A stretch of DNA of 64,000 nt from the NCBI GenBank assembly GCA_014860665.1, contig JACZJI010000081.1:1-64000 (forward strand), read 5' to 3'. The translations under genes and the position numbers were made by a program. Shown here one piece after another: positions 8,999-16,922 of this stretch. The first letter of the stretch is position 1, and each line of letters begins with the position of its first letter. The notes under the pieces are model-generated. The model ran no database searches and was not told the DNA's origin. It saw only the letters and a program-made list of their open reading frames with translations. The DNA comes from Bacteroidales bacterium. GTDB lineage: Bacteria > Bacteroidota > Bacteroidia > Bacteroidales > F082.

Positions 8999-9024
8999 TT
9001 TTATCAGTATGTAAAATTCTCTCT

Positions 9025-10434
9025 CTAAAACAAGAAGTTCAGTCCCACATAAGTTCCAGATGTGCCATCCTGGGCATTCAAAGCCTGACCATGATCCACA
9101 GCAATGATAAAGTTCTGGTTCATGGCGATATGGAATCCCAAACCTGCGGAACTGTGAAGGCCGTCGGCGCCGGTACCGTTGTTTTTAAAGTAACTGGCAT
9201 CTGTCAGGAAGGCGCCGTTGCCGGCCGTAATCGGGGCATTCTGAAGGACCGTTCCCGAGTCCAGGAAGGTGCTCAACGCCAGATAAAAATTCTGATTGAT
9301 AAAGTGGAACTTTACAAATTTCCAGCGGAACTCTAAGTTGCCATAAGCCACCCCGTCACCAATAACCCGGTTACGCATGACACCACGTAAATTGGCGCTG
9401 CCGCCCAGACCCTCGTTGTAAGCTTTGGTAGAGCGTGCGTAAAACAACAGCGGCATGGCATAAAACGGTGTCTCCCCTCCTATATTGAACTGTGCTCCAA
9501 GACGATAAGCAAACGTCAGACGGTTCGGTACAATCGTAAAATACTGCCGGTGCGTAACGGACAGTTTCAGGAAACCGTTGTCCATGTTTGACAGGAATTT
9601 AGGCGCATACGCCAGCACCAGTTCCGTCCACATTCCTTTGTTGGGATTACCTTCGTTATCACGGCTGTCATATTCCAAAGCGCCTTTCAACACCGTAAAC
9701 GTTCCGCCGCTCATCTGGCTTTGCGGGATCACGCCGTTTTGCACATAAAGGTCATATAAACCCGGTACATCCGGCAACACATCCGACCCGCTTTTTCCTT
9801 TGTTCAAAATACTCAAATCCACCGGTGCCACCTTGATGTCGTACAACCCGGCACCTACGATCCAATGAAATTTTTTATTGCTTTTAAAATATCCCATGAA
9901 ATCGATCTTGGTACGGAAAAACTTGCGCTGGTAGCGGTAAAACATCCTTGTTTTATAGGCCGCATCGTTGGTGGTGACCCAGGTGGAGTTGTATACTGAA
10001 TTGTACCCGTTAAACCCGTAAAAACCATACGCCTGGTCAGGCAGATAACTCAAATCGATAAAAACCCGGTGCCCTTTGATCAGATCTTTTGTGTCATAAT
10101 TGATCCGATAAATCCCACTTTTCTTCGTATACTGCGAAACTTCCATATACAGCGACTGGCGGTAGTTGGGGTAGTCTTTTCCGTCACCATAATTATAAAA
10201 ATCTACCAGTCCCCCATACTGAAATCCCAAATCACTGTCAAAAGAAATTACCGGTAAGGGGCCTATGTTCCATCCTTTCTTAATTTGTTCCTCATGTTTT
10301 TGGGTTTTGTCTTTGGTTTTAGCCTTTTTTTGATCCTGATTGCTGCTTCCGTCCGAACCTTGTGCCATAACGCTCATCACAAAAAAGAAAGACAAAACGG
10401 TCAATAAAATTTTGTTGCGAGTAAAATTTTTCAT
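9025..10434 (-). CDS. BamA/TamA-like outer-membrane beta-barrel protein
   Basis: A 469-residue protein with a Sec signal peptide (residues about 1-25, ending VMAQ) and a body of alternating aromatic-rich strands that ends in Phe (LNFLF), as expected for an outer-membrane barrel. Motifs such as GGSANLRGVMRNRVIGDGVAYGN (given by its pieces SANLRGVMRNRV and YGNLEFRW) are typical of the Omp85 surface-antigen barrel. No POTRA domains precede the barrel; only a charged, Lys/Gln-rich linker of about 30 residues does. It is therefore probably a barrel-only relative of BamA and not the assembly factor. Transcription converges on fabH. Substrate or role is unknown. Confidence 0.8.
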   Translation of the reverse strand: MKNFTRNKILLTVLSFFFVMSVMAQGSDGSSNQDQKKAKTKDKTQKHEEQIKKGWNIGPLPVISFDSDLGFQYGGLVDFYNYGDGKDYPNYRQSLYMEVSQYTKKSGIYRINYDTKDLIKGHRVFIDLSYLPDQAYGFYGFNGYNSVYNSTWVTTNDAAYKTRMFYRYQRKFFRTKIDFMGYFKSNKKFHWIVGAGLYDIKVAPVDLSILNKGKSGSDVLPDVPGLYDLYVQNGVIPQSQMSGGTFTVLKGALEYDSRDNEGNPNKGMWTELVLAYAPKFLSNMDNGFLKLSVTHRQYFTIVPNRLTFAYRLGAQFNIGGETPFYAMPLLFYARSTKAYNEGLGGSANLRGVMRNRVIGDGVAYGNLEFRWKFVKFHFINQNFYLALSTFLDSGTVLQNAPITAGNGAFLTDASYFKNNGTGADGLHSSAGLGFHIAMNQNFIIAVDHGQALNAQDGTSGTYVGLNFLF

Positions 10435-10575
10435 GGTCGTGATTTTAAGTTTATAAAAATTTTATGAGATCCCTCTCAAAAGTGAAATAATAAAATGACT
10501 ATATGATGATTGTGAGCCTTAAGATTTATTATGAAACGACAACATTTGTTTAAATCCCAGTGCTAATTTAAACTT

Positions 10576-10583
10576 TATCTTTG
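10576..10583 (+). promoter_or_regulatory. Bacteroidota promoter core
   Basis: TATCTTTG fits TAnnTTTG, 48 bases before the ATG at 10632. It overlaps the in-frame TTG at 10581, which argues against that start. Confidence 0.55.
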
Positions 10584-10631
10584 TTTTACATAACAATTAT
10601 TAGCTTAATTAAAGAAAAATACCAAAATTTT

Positions 10632-11291
10632 ATGAAGCTTGGCATAAAGTCAGTTTTCTTGATCCTTGTGTGCTTAAATTTCCCGTTACTATTGATGGGT
10701 CAACAACACGAAGAACCTGAATTAATAGGACTTACGGGAGTACTGCTAAGCTCTGACAGCCTAAAACCAATTCCCGATGCCGAAGTTTTCAGCCGGGAAA
10801 ATATTTTGGGCACTTTTACCGACTCAAAAGGACGTTTCACCATTGCCGTTGTTATAGGCGACACGCTGCTATTTTCCTCATTAGGATATGCGGACAAAAT
10901 GGTAGCCATTAACGACAGTATTTTGTCGCTAAGACCGCCTGCCCGTTTTTATATGTCATTAGATACCATAAGAATTAATGAGGTCGTTATCCGTGGTTAT
11001 TGGGATTACCGGACATTTAAACAGAAAATCATCAATATGAAAATACAGACCCATCCTTTTGATGTCACAGAAGAGATGGAAAAGAATCCCTTACTTTACA
11101 AACAACCAAATACAGGCTTTACCATGGAAGGACCGGTTCAGCTTCTATATGATATGTTTAACTCCAGTGCTGTATTACAAAGACAGTTAGTCCGAAACAG
11201 GAGAGCGTACAACAAGCGTATGATCAAGATGGGACTTGCAAAAGATACCATTCCATCTACGCCTGACTATATGCGAGAGAAGCAACACTGA
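10632..11291 (+). CDS. Exported carboxypeptidase-regulatory-like domain protein
   Basis: A 219-residue secreted protein. A signal peptide (about residues 1-24, ending LLMGQ) is followed by a CarboxypepD_reg-like beta-sandwich (about 35-110: GVLLSSDSLKPIPDAEVF, TFTDSKGRFTIAV, DTLLFSSLGY). This is the domain that often precedes TonB-dependent receptors, but here no receptor follows. The C-terminal half is charged and helical. ATG 10632 is chosen because it gives a clean signal peptide and lies after the promoter box. Its 3' end overlaps the convergent comF gene by 35 bp. Function is unknown. Confidence 0.75.
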   Translation: MKLGIKSVFLILVCLNFPLLLMGQQHEEPELIGLTGVLLSSDSLKPIPDAEVFSRENILGTFTDSKGRFTIAVVIGDTLLFSSLGYADKMVAINDSILSLRPPARFYMSLDTIRINEVVIRGYWDYRTFKQKIINMKIQTHPFDVTEEMEKNPLLYKQPNTGFTMEGPVQLLYDMFNSSAVLQRQLVRNRRAYNKRMIKMGLAKDTIPSTPDYMREKQH

Positions 11292-11961
11292 GTTTTACAC
11301 CGGGAATATCCAGAAGGATTTCAGCACAGGCTTCCAGTGTGGCTCCGGTAGTAATCACATCATCCACCAGAATAACATGTTTATTTTCCAGTAAGTGGGG
11401 ATTTCTGATACCAAAAATATCTTTCACATTTTCCCATCTTTCATAACGCGATTTCCGTGTTTGAGTGGACGTATGCACTTTTCTGAAAAGTATATTCGCA
11501 TCCAGCTTTGCTTTCATCGATTTTTCCATTCCAAGTGCAATGACTTCGCTTTGGTTGTATCCTCTTTTTTTCAATTTTGCAGGATGAAGCGGAACAGGAA
11601 GCAACACATCAGCATCACAAAAGAATTCGCTTTCCGAAAGTTCCCTGCCGAGCAGTTTTCCAAGGTAAACTCCAACCTCTTTTTCTCCCTTGTACTTCAG
11701 TCTGTGAACCAATGTTTGAGTCATTCCGCCTTTATTAAAGAACAGAAATGAAGTAGCAGAATACAATGGCAAGATTCCTCCAAAAATCTCGCGAACCGGA
11801 TTTTCTTTATGATGATGAAAATTGGTTCTCGGTAAATGATATAAACATTGGGTACAAAGAACCTCCTCCTGAGAATTTAACGCTATCCCGCAGGCATGGC
11901 AACTTCTGGGAAACAACAATCCCACAAGATCATTCCACCAAATGGATTTTAAATCAAGCAC
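11257..11961 (-). CDS. comF: ComF-family phosphoribosyltransferase-like protein
   Basis: A 234-residue protein of the ComF/GntX family, linked to natural DNA uptake in some bacteria. The N-terminal zinc-finger-like Cys pairs are CHACG and CTQC (about residues 20-38). The phosphoribosyltransferase domain follows, with DVLLPVPLHPAKLKKRGYNQ and the PRPP loop VILVDDVITTGATLEA. Whether it has enzymatic activity is unknown for the family. It lies 24 bp downstream of ftsX on the same strand, so the two may share a transcript. Its 3' end overlaps the convergent gene on the plus strand. Confidence 0.88.
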   Translation of the reverse strand: MLDLKSIWWNDLVGLLFPRSCHACGIALNSQEEVLCTQCLYHLPRTNFHHHKENPVREIFGGILPLYSATSFLFFNKGGMTQTLVHRLKYKGEKEVGVYLGKLLGRELSESEFFCDADVLLPVPLHPAKLKKRGYNQSEVIALGMEKSMKAKLDANILFRKVHTSTQTRKSRYERWENVKDIFGIRNPHLLENKHVILVDDVITTGATLEACAEILLDIPGVKLSVASLAYSQA

Positions 11962-11985
11962 AGGAAAAAGGGTTCAAAAAATATA

Positions 11986-12870
11986 TCAGTACACCAAATT
12001 ATTGGTATTCATTCCAAGGTAACGGTCAACGGCAAACCATGTCGAAAATCCCGATACGGCCATGCCAATGATAATTATAAATAAATACAATCCTGCTATC
12101 AGGCTGTCGCTTTCTATCAAAGCAATTTCAGGAATATTTTCTCGCGCCACAACCATTACACCTGTGAGCAATAATAAAGAAATAACAGCGCTAATAACTC
12201 CATACAATACTCCCTTCCAAACAAAAGGCCTCCTTATAAATCCTTCAGTCGCCCCTACAAGCTGCATGCTTTTAATGATAAACCGTTTGGAATATATTGA
12301 AAGTCGGATGGTGTTATTAATCAAGGTGATCGAAATCAAAAGAAGCAATACACTCAGTCCTAATAAAGTAAACCCAATTTTATTCAAATTTTTATTGATG
12401 ACTTCAACCAATGATTTTTGATAATAAACCTCTTTGACAAATGGATTTTTTAAGACATCTTGTTTTATTTCACTAATACTATCGTTATTGGCCCACTGGG
12501 CACGAAAACGAACATCGATAGAAGGCAGCAGTGGGTTGTTGTTGTTGCCCCAAAAATCAACAAAATCAGGACCCAAAGCATCTTTTAATCTCTTAACAGC
12601 CTCCTTTTTCGTAACGTATTCAGTAGATTTTACATAGACTTTTGTGTCAAGGTTTTTCTGTAAATGAATGATATCAGCCTCTTTCACTCCTGGCTTCATG
12701 ATAATCTCAAAGCCGATATTTTCCTTAATATAATCAGAAAGCGTGTGGGCATGGATAACGAGGAGTCCAAGAAAACCTAAAGTAAAAAGAACCAAAGTAA
12801 TACTTATAGCCGAAGTCATATAAGCCGTATTGACTCTTCGTTTGTTATATTTTTCTTCTTTTGTCTGCAT
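11986..12870 (-). CDS. ftsX: Cell-division permease-like protein FtsX
   Basis: A 294-residue inner-membrane protein that with FtsE controls peptidoglycan hydrolases at the division septum. The first membrane segment is about residues 16-40, then a periplasmic domain (about 42-165) and three C-terminal segments (about 172-192, 218-240, 262-282). The pattern MQLVGATEGFIRRPFVWKGV before the third segment is the FtsX signature. ftsE is not adjacent, which is usual for Bacteroidota. It is followed by comF. Confidence 0.93.
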   Translation of the reverse strand: MQTKEEKYNKRRVNTAYMTSAISITLVLFTLGFLGLLVIHAHTLSDYIKENIGFEIIMKPGVKEADIIHLQKNLDTKVYVKSTEYVTKKEAVKRLKDALGPDFVDFWGNNNNPLLPSIDVRFRAQWANNDSISEIKQDVLKNPFVKEVYYQKSLVEVINKNLNKIGFTLLGLSVLLLLISITLINNTIRLSIYSKRFIIKSMQLVGATEGFIRRPFVWKGVLYGVISAVISLLLLTGVMVVARENIPEIALIESDSLIAGLYLFIIIIGMAVSGFSTWFAVDRYLGMNTNNLVY

Positions 12871-13012
12871 ATGAAAGGCTAAATTAGCAATTATTTTTCA
12901 TGGGCATCATTAAAATTCAGCGGAAATAAACAATCCCGTATTTTACTGCGTTAAATTTCGTTAAACCAAAATCTTCTTCATTTTTTTTGCAAAAACGCAC
13001 ATTAATTTTAAA

Positions 13013-13020
13013 TATTTTTG
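13013..13020 (+). promoter_or_regulatory. Bacteroidota promoter core
   Basis: TATTTTTG fits TAnnTTTG and lies 38 bases before the lipoprotein ATG at 13059. It is inside a longer in-frame ORF starting at 12987, so that upstream start is unlikely. Confidence 0.55.
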
Positions 13021-13058
13021 TACCGATCGCACAAATAAAATTTTTAAAGGATAAAGGA

Positions 13059-13724
13059 ATGACAAAACAAAATGTTAGACAACTACCAGGACTGGCTTTA
13101 GTCTTTTTTATGGCTTTCCTGATTATGGGGGGACTATCGTCCTGTACAAGCGCTAAAAAGTTAGCCAGAGAAAAGGCTGCTGCTCAATATGCTGCCAATG
13201 TGGAACAGTCAAAGAAAGATTTGACGGCCATGCTTAACGGAACCAGTACAATGACTTTAGATGAACAATTAAAACGACTCGAAGAGATCAAATCATACAA
13301 CATCGATGATCCTCAGGTTAAGGATTTAATTGCAAAAGTCAGTGATAAATTACAAAGTGAAAAAAACCAGGCTGACAGGATGGCTGAAGAACAAAGGCTG
13401 CAGCAACAGGAAGCTGCAAAAAAGCAATCAGAGGAAGTAAAGTTTGCCGCACTTAATGATACTTTTCAGAAAATTGCAGAGGCTCCTTCCTACGATATCG
13501 CCAATCAGGAAATTGCTCAGGCGCTCACACTCTTTTCAACCTCTGAAACCCCGGTATTGATAATTATCAGTCAAAATCAGGGATTTAACGATTACGACAG
13601 GCCCACCACAATCGCCAGATTTTTGAATTATCTGAAAGATATGAAAGCCTATCATTATCAAGTGTCTTCCGTAAAACGAGATGCAACAGGAAAAATAATT
13701 GAGTTAGAACTGATTAATAAATAA
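13059..13724 (+). CDS. Coiled-coil lipoprotein
   Basis: A 221-residue exported protein with a lipoprotein signal (lipobox LSSC, lipidated Cys29). Residues about 33-135 are highly charged and helical, with Glu/Gln/Lys-rich coiled-coil sequence (RMAEEQRLQQQEAAKKQ). A compact C-terminal domain (about 140-221: VLIIISQNQGFNDYDRPTTI) follows; it resembles the nucleotide-free alpha/beta domain seen in many Bacteroidota lipoproteins but I cannot name it. The next gene begins four bases after the stop, so they form an operon. Start chosen for the signal peptide and promoter position. Confidence 0.75.
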   Translation: MTKQNVRQLPGLALVFFMAFLIMGGLSSCTSAKKLAREKAAAQYAANVEQSKKDLTAMLNGTSTMTLDEQLKRLEEIKSYNIDDPQVKDLIAKVSDKLQSEKNQADRMAEEQRLQQQEAAKKQSEEVKFAALNDTFQKIAEAPSYDIANQEIAQALTLFSTSETPVLIIISQNQGFNDYDRPTTIARFLNYLKDMKAYHYQVSSVKRDATGKIIELELINK

Positions 13725-13728
13725 AAAA

Positions 13729-14307
13729 ATGAAGAAAGTTGCATATATCCTTCTGTTTGCTTTAAGTTTTTTGATGGTAGTTCCCGCTTCGGCTCAGGAT
13801 AATCTCAGCCCTGCACGTAAACAAGCCATCGACAGCCTGGCGCTGGAAAAAGTTCATGATTTAAGCAGATACATCACCATAATTGGAAGCAAAAACACTC
13901 CCTGGAGTGAAGCCAACCGCGTTATCAACCGCGCTGAAGAATTGTTTATGCCAGGCTCTCAGATGGGCGTTTCTTCTTTGTTGCATCCACAGATAAAATA
14001 TTATACCGTACGTAAATATTTTGAAAGACTGATGCGCCTTAACTATAGCAAGGTGGAAATAGAATGGTATAAAATAAATTATGTAAGTGATTTACAACGT
14101 CAGCCTGACGGCACCTACGTAGGAGTAATTACCATTTTCCAGAAATTTAAAGGATATGATAAAGAAGGTCGTCTTGTTTATCAGGATACGACTAAAAAAG
14201 ACATCACTGTTTATGTGAAAAGAAAACAAACCCAAATCCAGGGTCAAATGATTGGTTTCTGGGATGTTTTGCTGGGCGATGTCCGAGTAAAAGAAACTTC
14301 CAGATAA
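13729..14307 (+). CDS. Secreted protein of unknown function
   Basis: A 192-residue protein with a Sec signal peptide (about residues 1-22, ending ASAQ). The mature part has a helical N-terminal half and a beta-rich C-terminal half (VEIEWYKINYVSDLQ, YVGVITIFQKFKGYD, KDITVYVKRK). I recognise it only as a type of conserved hypothetical seen in Bacteroidota. It is coupled to the lipoprotein gene upstream (four-base gap), and a strong terminator follows, so the two genes are a unit. They probably act together in the periplasm. Confidence 0.72.
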   Translation: MKKVAYILLFALSFLMVVPASAQDNLSPARKQAIDSLALEKVHDLSRYITIIGSKNTPWSEANRVINRAEELFMPGSQMGVSSLLHPQIKYYTVRKYFERLMRLNYSKVEIEWYKINYVSDLQRQPDGTYVGVITIFQKFKGYDKEGRLVYQDTTKKDITVYVKRKQTQIQGQMIGFWDVLLGDVRVKETSR

Positions 14308-14326
14308 GAAAAACTAAATCTGGTCA

Positions 14327-14357
14327 AAAGGCTGCCTATTTGAGGCAGCCTTTTTAT
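14327..14357. terminator. Rho-independent terminator
   Basis: Arms AAAGGCTGCC and GGCAGCCTTT, followed by a T run, ending the two-gene unit upstream. Confidence 0.85.
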
Positions 14358-14376
14358 TTAGATAAAATAGCTCGTT

Positions 14377-14478
14377 TTAAAAGAGCGTAACAGTAAAGGC
14401 TTCCTTTTTGCTTTCTTCTTGAGATTTCATTCCAGGAAAAACCTCTGCAAATCCCAATCCAAAAGGGTCCGATATCAT
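14377..14478 (-). CDS. Possible small ORF of 33 codons
   Basis: On the minus strand an ATG at 14478, preceded by the ribosome-site-like AAAGGA six bases away, opens 33 codons to a TAA at 14377. The peptide begins MISDPFGLGFAEVFPG and ends KKEAFTVTLF; it has no membrane segment. The composition looks protein-like (the in-frame codons give a plausible mixed peptide) but no family is known to me. It could equally be chance or the remains of a longer gene. A related short stretch (minus strand, core TTTGCAGAGG then TTTTTCC) occurs near 31470 in another intergenic region. Confidence 0.25.
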   Translation of the reverse strand: MISDPFGLGFAEVFPGMKSQEESKKEAFTVTLF

Positions 14479-14818
14479 TTCAATCCTTTATAGTCCCTTT
14501 TAAGATCCCTAAAAACACGTACAACTTATTGTTTGTTTACATTTTATATGTATGAATAATTGTTTTTATTATATTAGCAACGGTTCTCTTCTAAAGATTG
14601 AGAATCTCAATGACCTAAATGATTATTAACCTAAAATAAGTTTATAAAGCTATAATTACTTTAAAAGTCTTATTGAAGTGCTTTTGATATAATCTATTAT
14701 ACCAGAAACTTTACCTCAAATATGTCTTTTGTTGGGGCTAAAGTCAGCACACTTATATTTTTTAGCGCTTCATTAAAAAATAATTCTTTGGTTTTTATAT
14801 CGCAACTATCAAAGAACG
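14479..14818. other. AT-rich intergenic stretch
   Basis: No credible gene. An ORF of 76 codons at 14722-14952 on the plus strand has low-complexity Phe/Ser-rich sequence and runs through the hairpin at 14819, so I leave it out. The stretch could hold an untranslated RNA ending in that hairpin, but I see no TAnnTTTG box to start it. Confidence 0.4.
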
Positions 14819-14850
14819 GTCGCCCTGAAGATTTTCGGGGCGACTTTTTA
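14819..14850 (+). terminator. Orphan terminator-like hairpin
   Basis: Arms GTCGCCC and GGGCGAC with a 12-base loop, followed by TTTTTA. No gene ends in the 460 bases before it, so it may end a small RNA or a lost gene. Confidence 0.55.
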
Positions 14851-14984
14851 TATCTGATCAAAAGTTATCAATCTCATTTTCTTTGTTTTAAAATTTCTGA
14901 CGAAGTCAATATTAAATCGTTTTCGAACTTCTTTTTACACGTTATAAATTGAAAAAATATGCATTTGTTTGAAAAATTTAAATA

Positions 14985-14992
14985 TAATTTTG
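14985..14992 (+). promoter_or_regulatory. Bacteroidota promoter core for the proline dehydrogenase-like gene
   Basis: TAATTTTG fits TAnnTTTG, 33 bases before the ATG at 15026; a TTTG at 14964 is 17 bases upstream, slightly closer than ideal. Confidence 0.55.
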
Positions 14993-15025
14993 CTGTGATT
15001 AAATTCATAATAAAACAGTATACCA

Positions 15026-15943
15026 ATGATGTTTATTAACAAGATAATTGCCAACACTTTACCCTTTATGCCGAAAAACCTTGTCTGGATATTTTCAAAA
15101 AGATATATAGCCGGAAAAAAGATTGAGGATGCCATTAGAGTTTCGAAGGAATTAAATGCAGAGGGTTGCATGGTTACCATAGACCTCTTGGGAGAATTTA
15201 TTACCCGATTAGAAGAAGCCGATCAAAACAGAGATGAATATCTCCAAATTATAGATACCATTCAGAAGAACAAAATTGATGGAAATTATTCTTTAAAGCC
15301 AAGTATGTTTGGACTCCTTCTCGACGAAGAAGCCTGTTATAAAAACGTCAGGGCCATTGTGGAGAAGGCTGCAAGCTACAATAACTTTGTCCGAATTGAT
15401 ATGGAAGATTCCCAGTGTGTCGACATGGAAATTGCCCTTTTCAGAAGATTGAAAAAAGAATTTCCAAAGAATGTCGGTTTGGTTATTCAGGCTTATTTAC
15501 GCCGTACCCGCAAGGATATTGAAAATATGCTCAACCTTCATAACGGTGAAGCCTCTTTGAATTTTAGACTCTGTAAAGGAATCTATGTTGAACCCGAGAA
15601 AATTGCCTACAAACAGTATGAAGAAATTAATCAACACTATCTTGAGGATCTCGATTATATTTTTCAGCAGGGCCTTTATCCCGGAATCGCAACTCATGAC
15701 ACTCCATTGGTTGAAGGTGCCTATAAACTCATAGAAAAATATAATATTCCGAAAGAAAAGTATGAGTTTCAAATGCTTTACGGCGTCGCCCCTGCATTAC
15801 GAAAAAGCATTATAGAAAAAGGACATCGCCTGCGTGTTTATGTACCTTTTGGTGAAAAGTGGTTTCCTTACTCGACCCGCCGTTTAAAAGAAAATCCGAA
15901 AATGGCTTCTGATATAATTAAAGCCCTCTTTGTCCGTCGATAG
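15026..15943 (+). CDS. Proline dehydrogenase-family protein
   Basis: A 305-residue stand-alone proline dehydrogenase (FAD-dependent TIM barrel), which oxidises proline to pyrroline-5-carboxylate. Family motifs are present in order: NFVRIDMEDSQ near residue 124, VGLVIQAYLRRT, FRLCKGIYVEPE, PGIATHDTP and FQMLYGVAPALRK, ending with RLRVYVPFGEKWFPYSTRRL. Length matches the short bacterial type. No P5C dehydrogenase gene is adjacent. Because the substrate is close to proline but not proven, I give no gene symbol. Confidence 0.88.
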   Translation: MMFINKIIANTLPFMPKNLVWIFSKRYIAGKKIEDAIRVSKELNAEGCMVTIDLLGEFITRLEEADQNRDEYLQIIDTIQKNKIDGNYSLKPSMFGLLLDEEACYKNVRAIVEKAASYNNFVRIDMEDSQCVDMEIALFRRLKKEFPKNVGLVIQAYLRRTRKDIENMLNLHNGEASLNFRLCKGIYVEPEKIAYKQYEEINQHYLEDLDYIFQQGLYPGIATHDTPLVEGAYKLIEKYNIPKEKYEFQMLYGVAPALRKSIIEKGHRLRVYVPFGEKWFPYSTRRLKENPKMASDIIKALFVRR

Positions 15944-16072
15944 CAGTAACTTTAACCAAAATCAGAAATCCCTTTCGGGTAATATTTAAGTTTTTTCAGG
16001 TTAAAAAAAGGCATTACCGTAATTTACGGATTGTTAAGATTATCAGGTTTATTCTGGAAAGCATTTTTTCTT

Positions 16073-16080
16073 TACCTTTG
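16073..16080 (+). promoter_or_regulatory. Bacteroidota promoter core
   Basis: TACCTTTG fits TAnnTTTG, 29 bases before the ATG of the glycogen synthase-like gene. Confidence 0.6.
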
Positions 16081-16109
16081 CACAGCTAAAATCTGTAAAT
16101 TTAGTTTCC

Positions 16110-16922
16110 ATGGTTAAGAAAAAGGTGCTGTTTGTTGCGCAAGAGATTACGCCATATTTACCTGAATCTCACATGAGTAAAATCGGTCGTTATCTCCCTC
16201 AAAAAATTCAGGAATCAGGAAGAGAAATCAGAGTATTTATGCCGCGATTTGGCTTGGTGAATGAAAGGCGCAATCAACTACACGAGGTAATCCGACTTTC
16301 CGGGATGAATTTAATAATTGAAGACATTGACCATCCTTTAATCATAAAGGTTGCTTCAATCCAACAAGCCCGTATGCAGGTTTATTTCATAGAAAATGAA
16401 GACTATTTTCACAGGAAATTTATTTTTAGAGACAAAGCAGGAGCCTTTTTTAAAGACAACGACGAACGGACCATATTCTTCTCAAGAGGAGTATTGGAAA
16501 CGGTTAAAAAACTAGGGTGGGCACCGGATGTCATTCATTGCCAAGGATGGTTCTCGGGATTGATGCCATTATTTTTGAAAACCGTGTATAAAAACAACCC
16601 TCTTTTTAGTGACGTGAAATTGGTCATATCGCTTTATAATGACGGATTTGAAGAGTCATTCTCAAAGGACTTCGCCAACAAAATTAGAACGAGTGGAATT
16701 CCCGAAGAAGCCCTTCAATACTATGAAGAAGGAAACTACGTTTCATTCATGAAAAGTGCCATGAATTATGCTGACGCTTTCATAGTGGGAGATAAAAAGA
16801 TAAATGAAGAACTTCTTGATTATGCAAAAAAAAGTGGCAAACCATTTCTTGATTATCAAGGAGATGAGAATTATTTTGAAGCGTTTAACCAGTTTTATGA
16901 TCAAATTATTGAAAACAATTAA
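16110..16922 (+). CDS. Glycogen/starch synthase-like protein (catalytic N-domain only)
   Basis: A 270-residue protein matching only the N-terminal half of GT5 glycogen synthases (about residues 1-265). Visible pieces are VLFVAQEITPYLP at the N-terminus, VFMPRFG, the DNDERTIFFSRGVLETVKKL helix and APDVIHCQGWFSGLMPLFL, which corresponds to the DVVHAHDW region of GlgA. The usual ADP-glucose motif KxGGLxDV is not seen; its place is taken by ESHMSKIGRYLP. The C-terminal GT-B domain is absent. Normal synthases are about 470-480 residues, so this one probably does not make glycogen. Such short proteins recur in Bacteroidota beside the same neighbours. It overlaps the next gene by 26 bp. Confidence 0.78.
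   Translation: MVKKKVLFVAQEITPYLPESHMSKIGRYLPQKIQESGREIRVFMPRFGLVNERRNQLHEVIRLSGMNLIIEDIDHPLIIKVASIQQARMQVYFIENEDYFHRKFIFRDKAGAFFKDNDERTIFFSRGVLETVKKLGWAPDVIHCQGWFSGLMPLFLKTVYKNNPLFSDVKLVISLYNDGFEESFSKDFANKIRTSGIPEEALQYYEEGNYVSFMKSAMNYADAFIVGDKKINEELLDYAKKSGKPFLDYQGDENYFEAFNQFYDQIIENN

Noticed and set aside
14722..14952. 76-codon plus-strand ORF
   Set aside because: It has low-complexity sequence and runs through a terminator-like hairpin, with no ribosome site.
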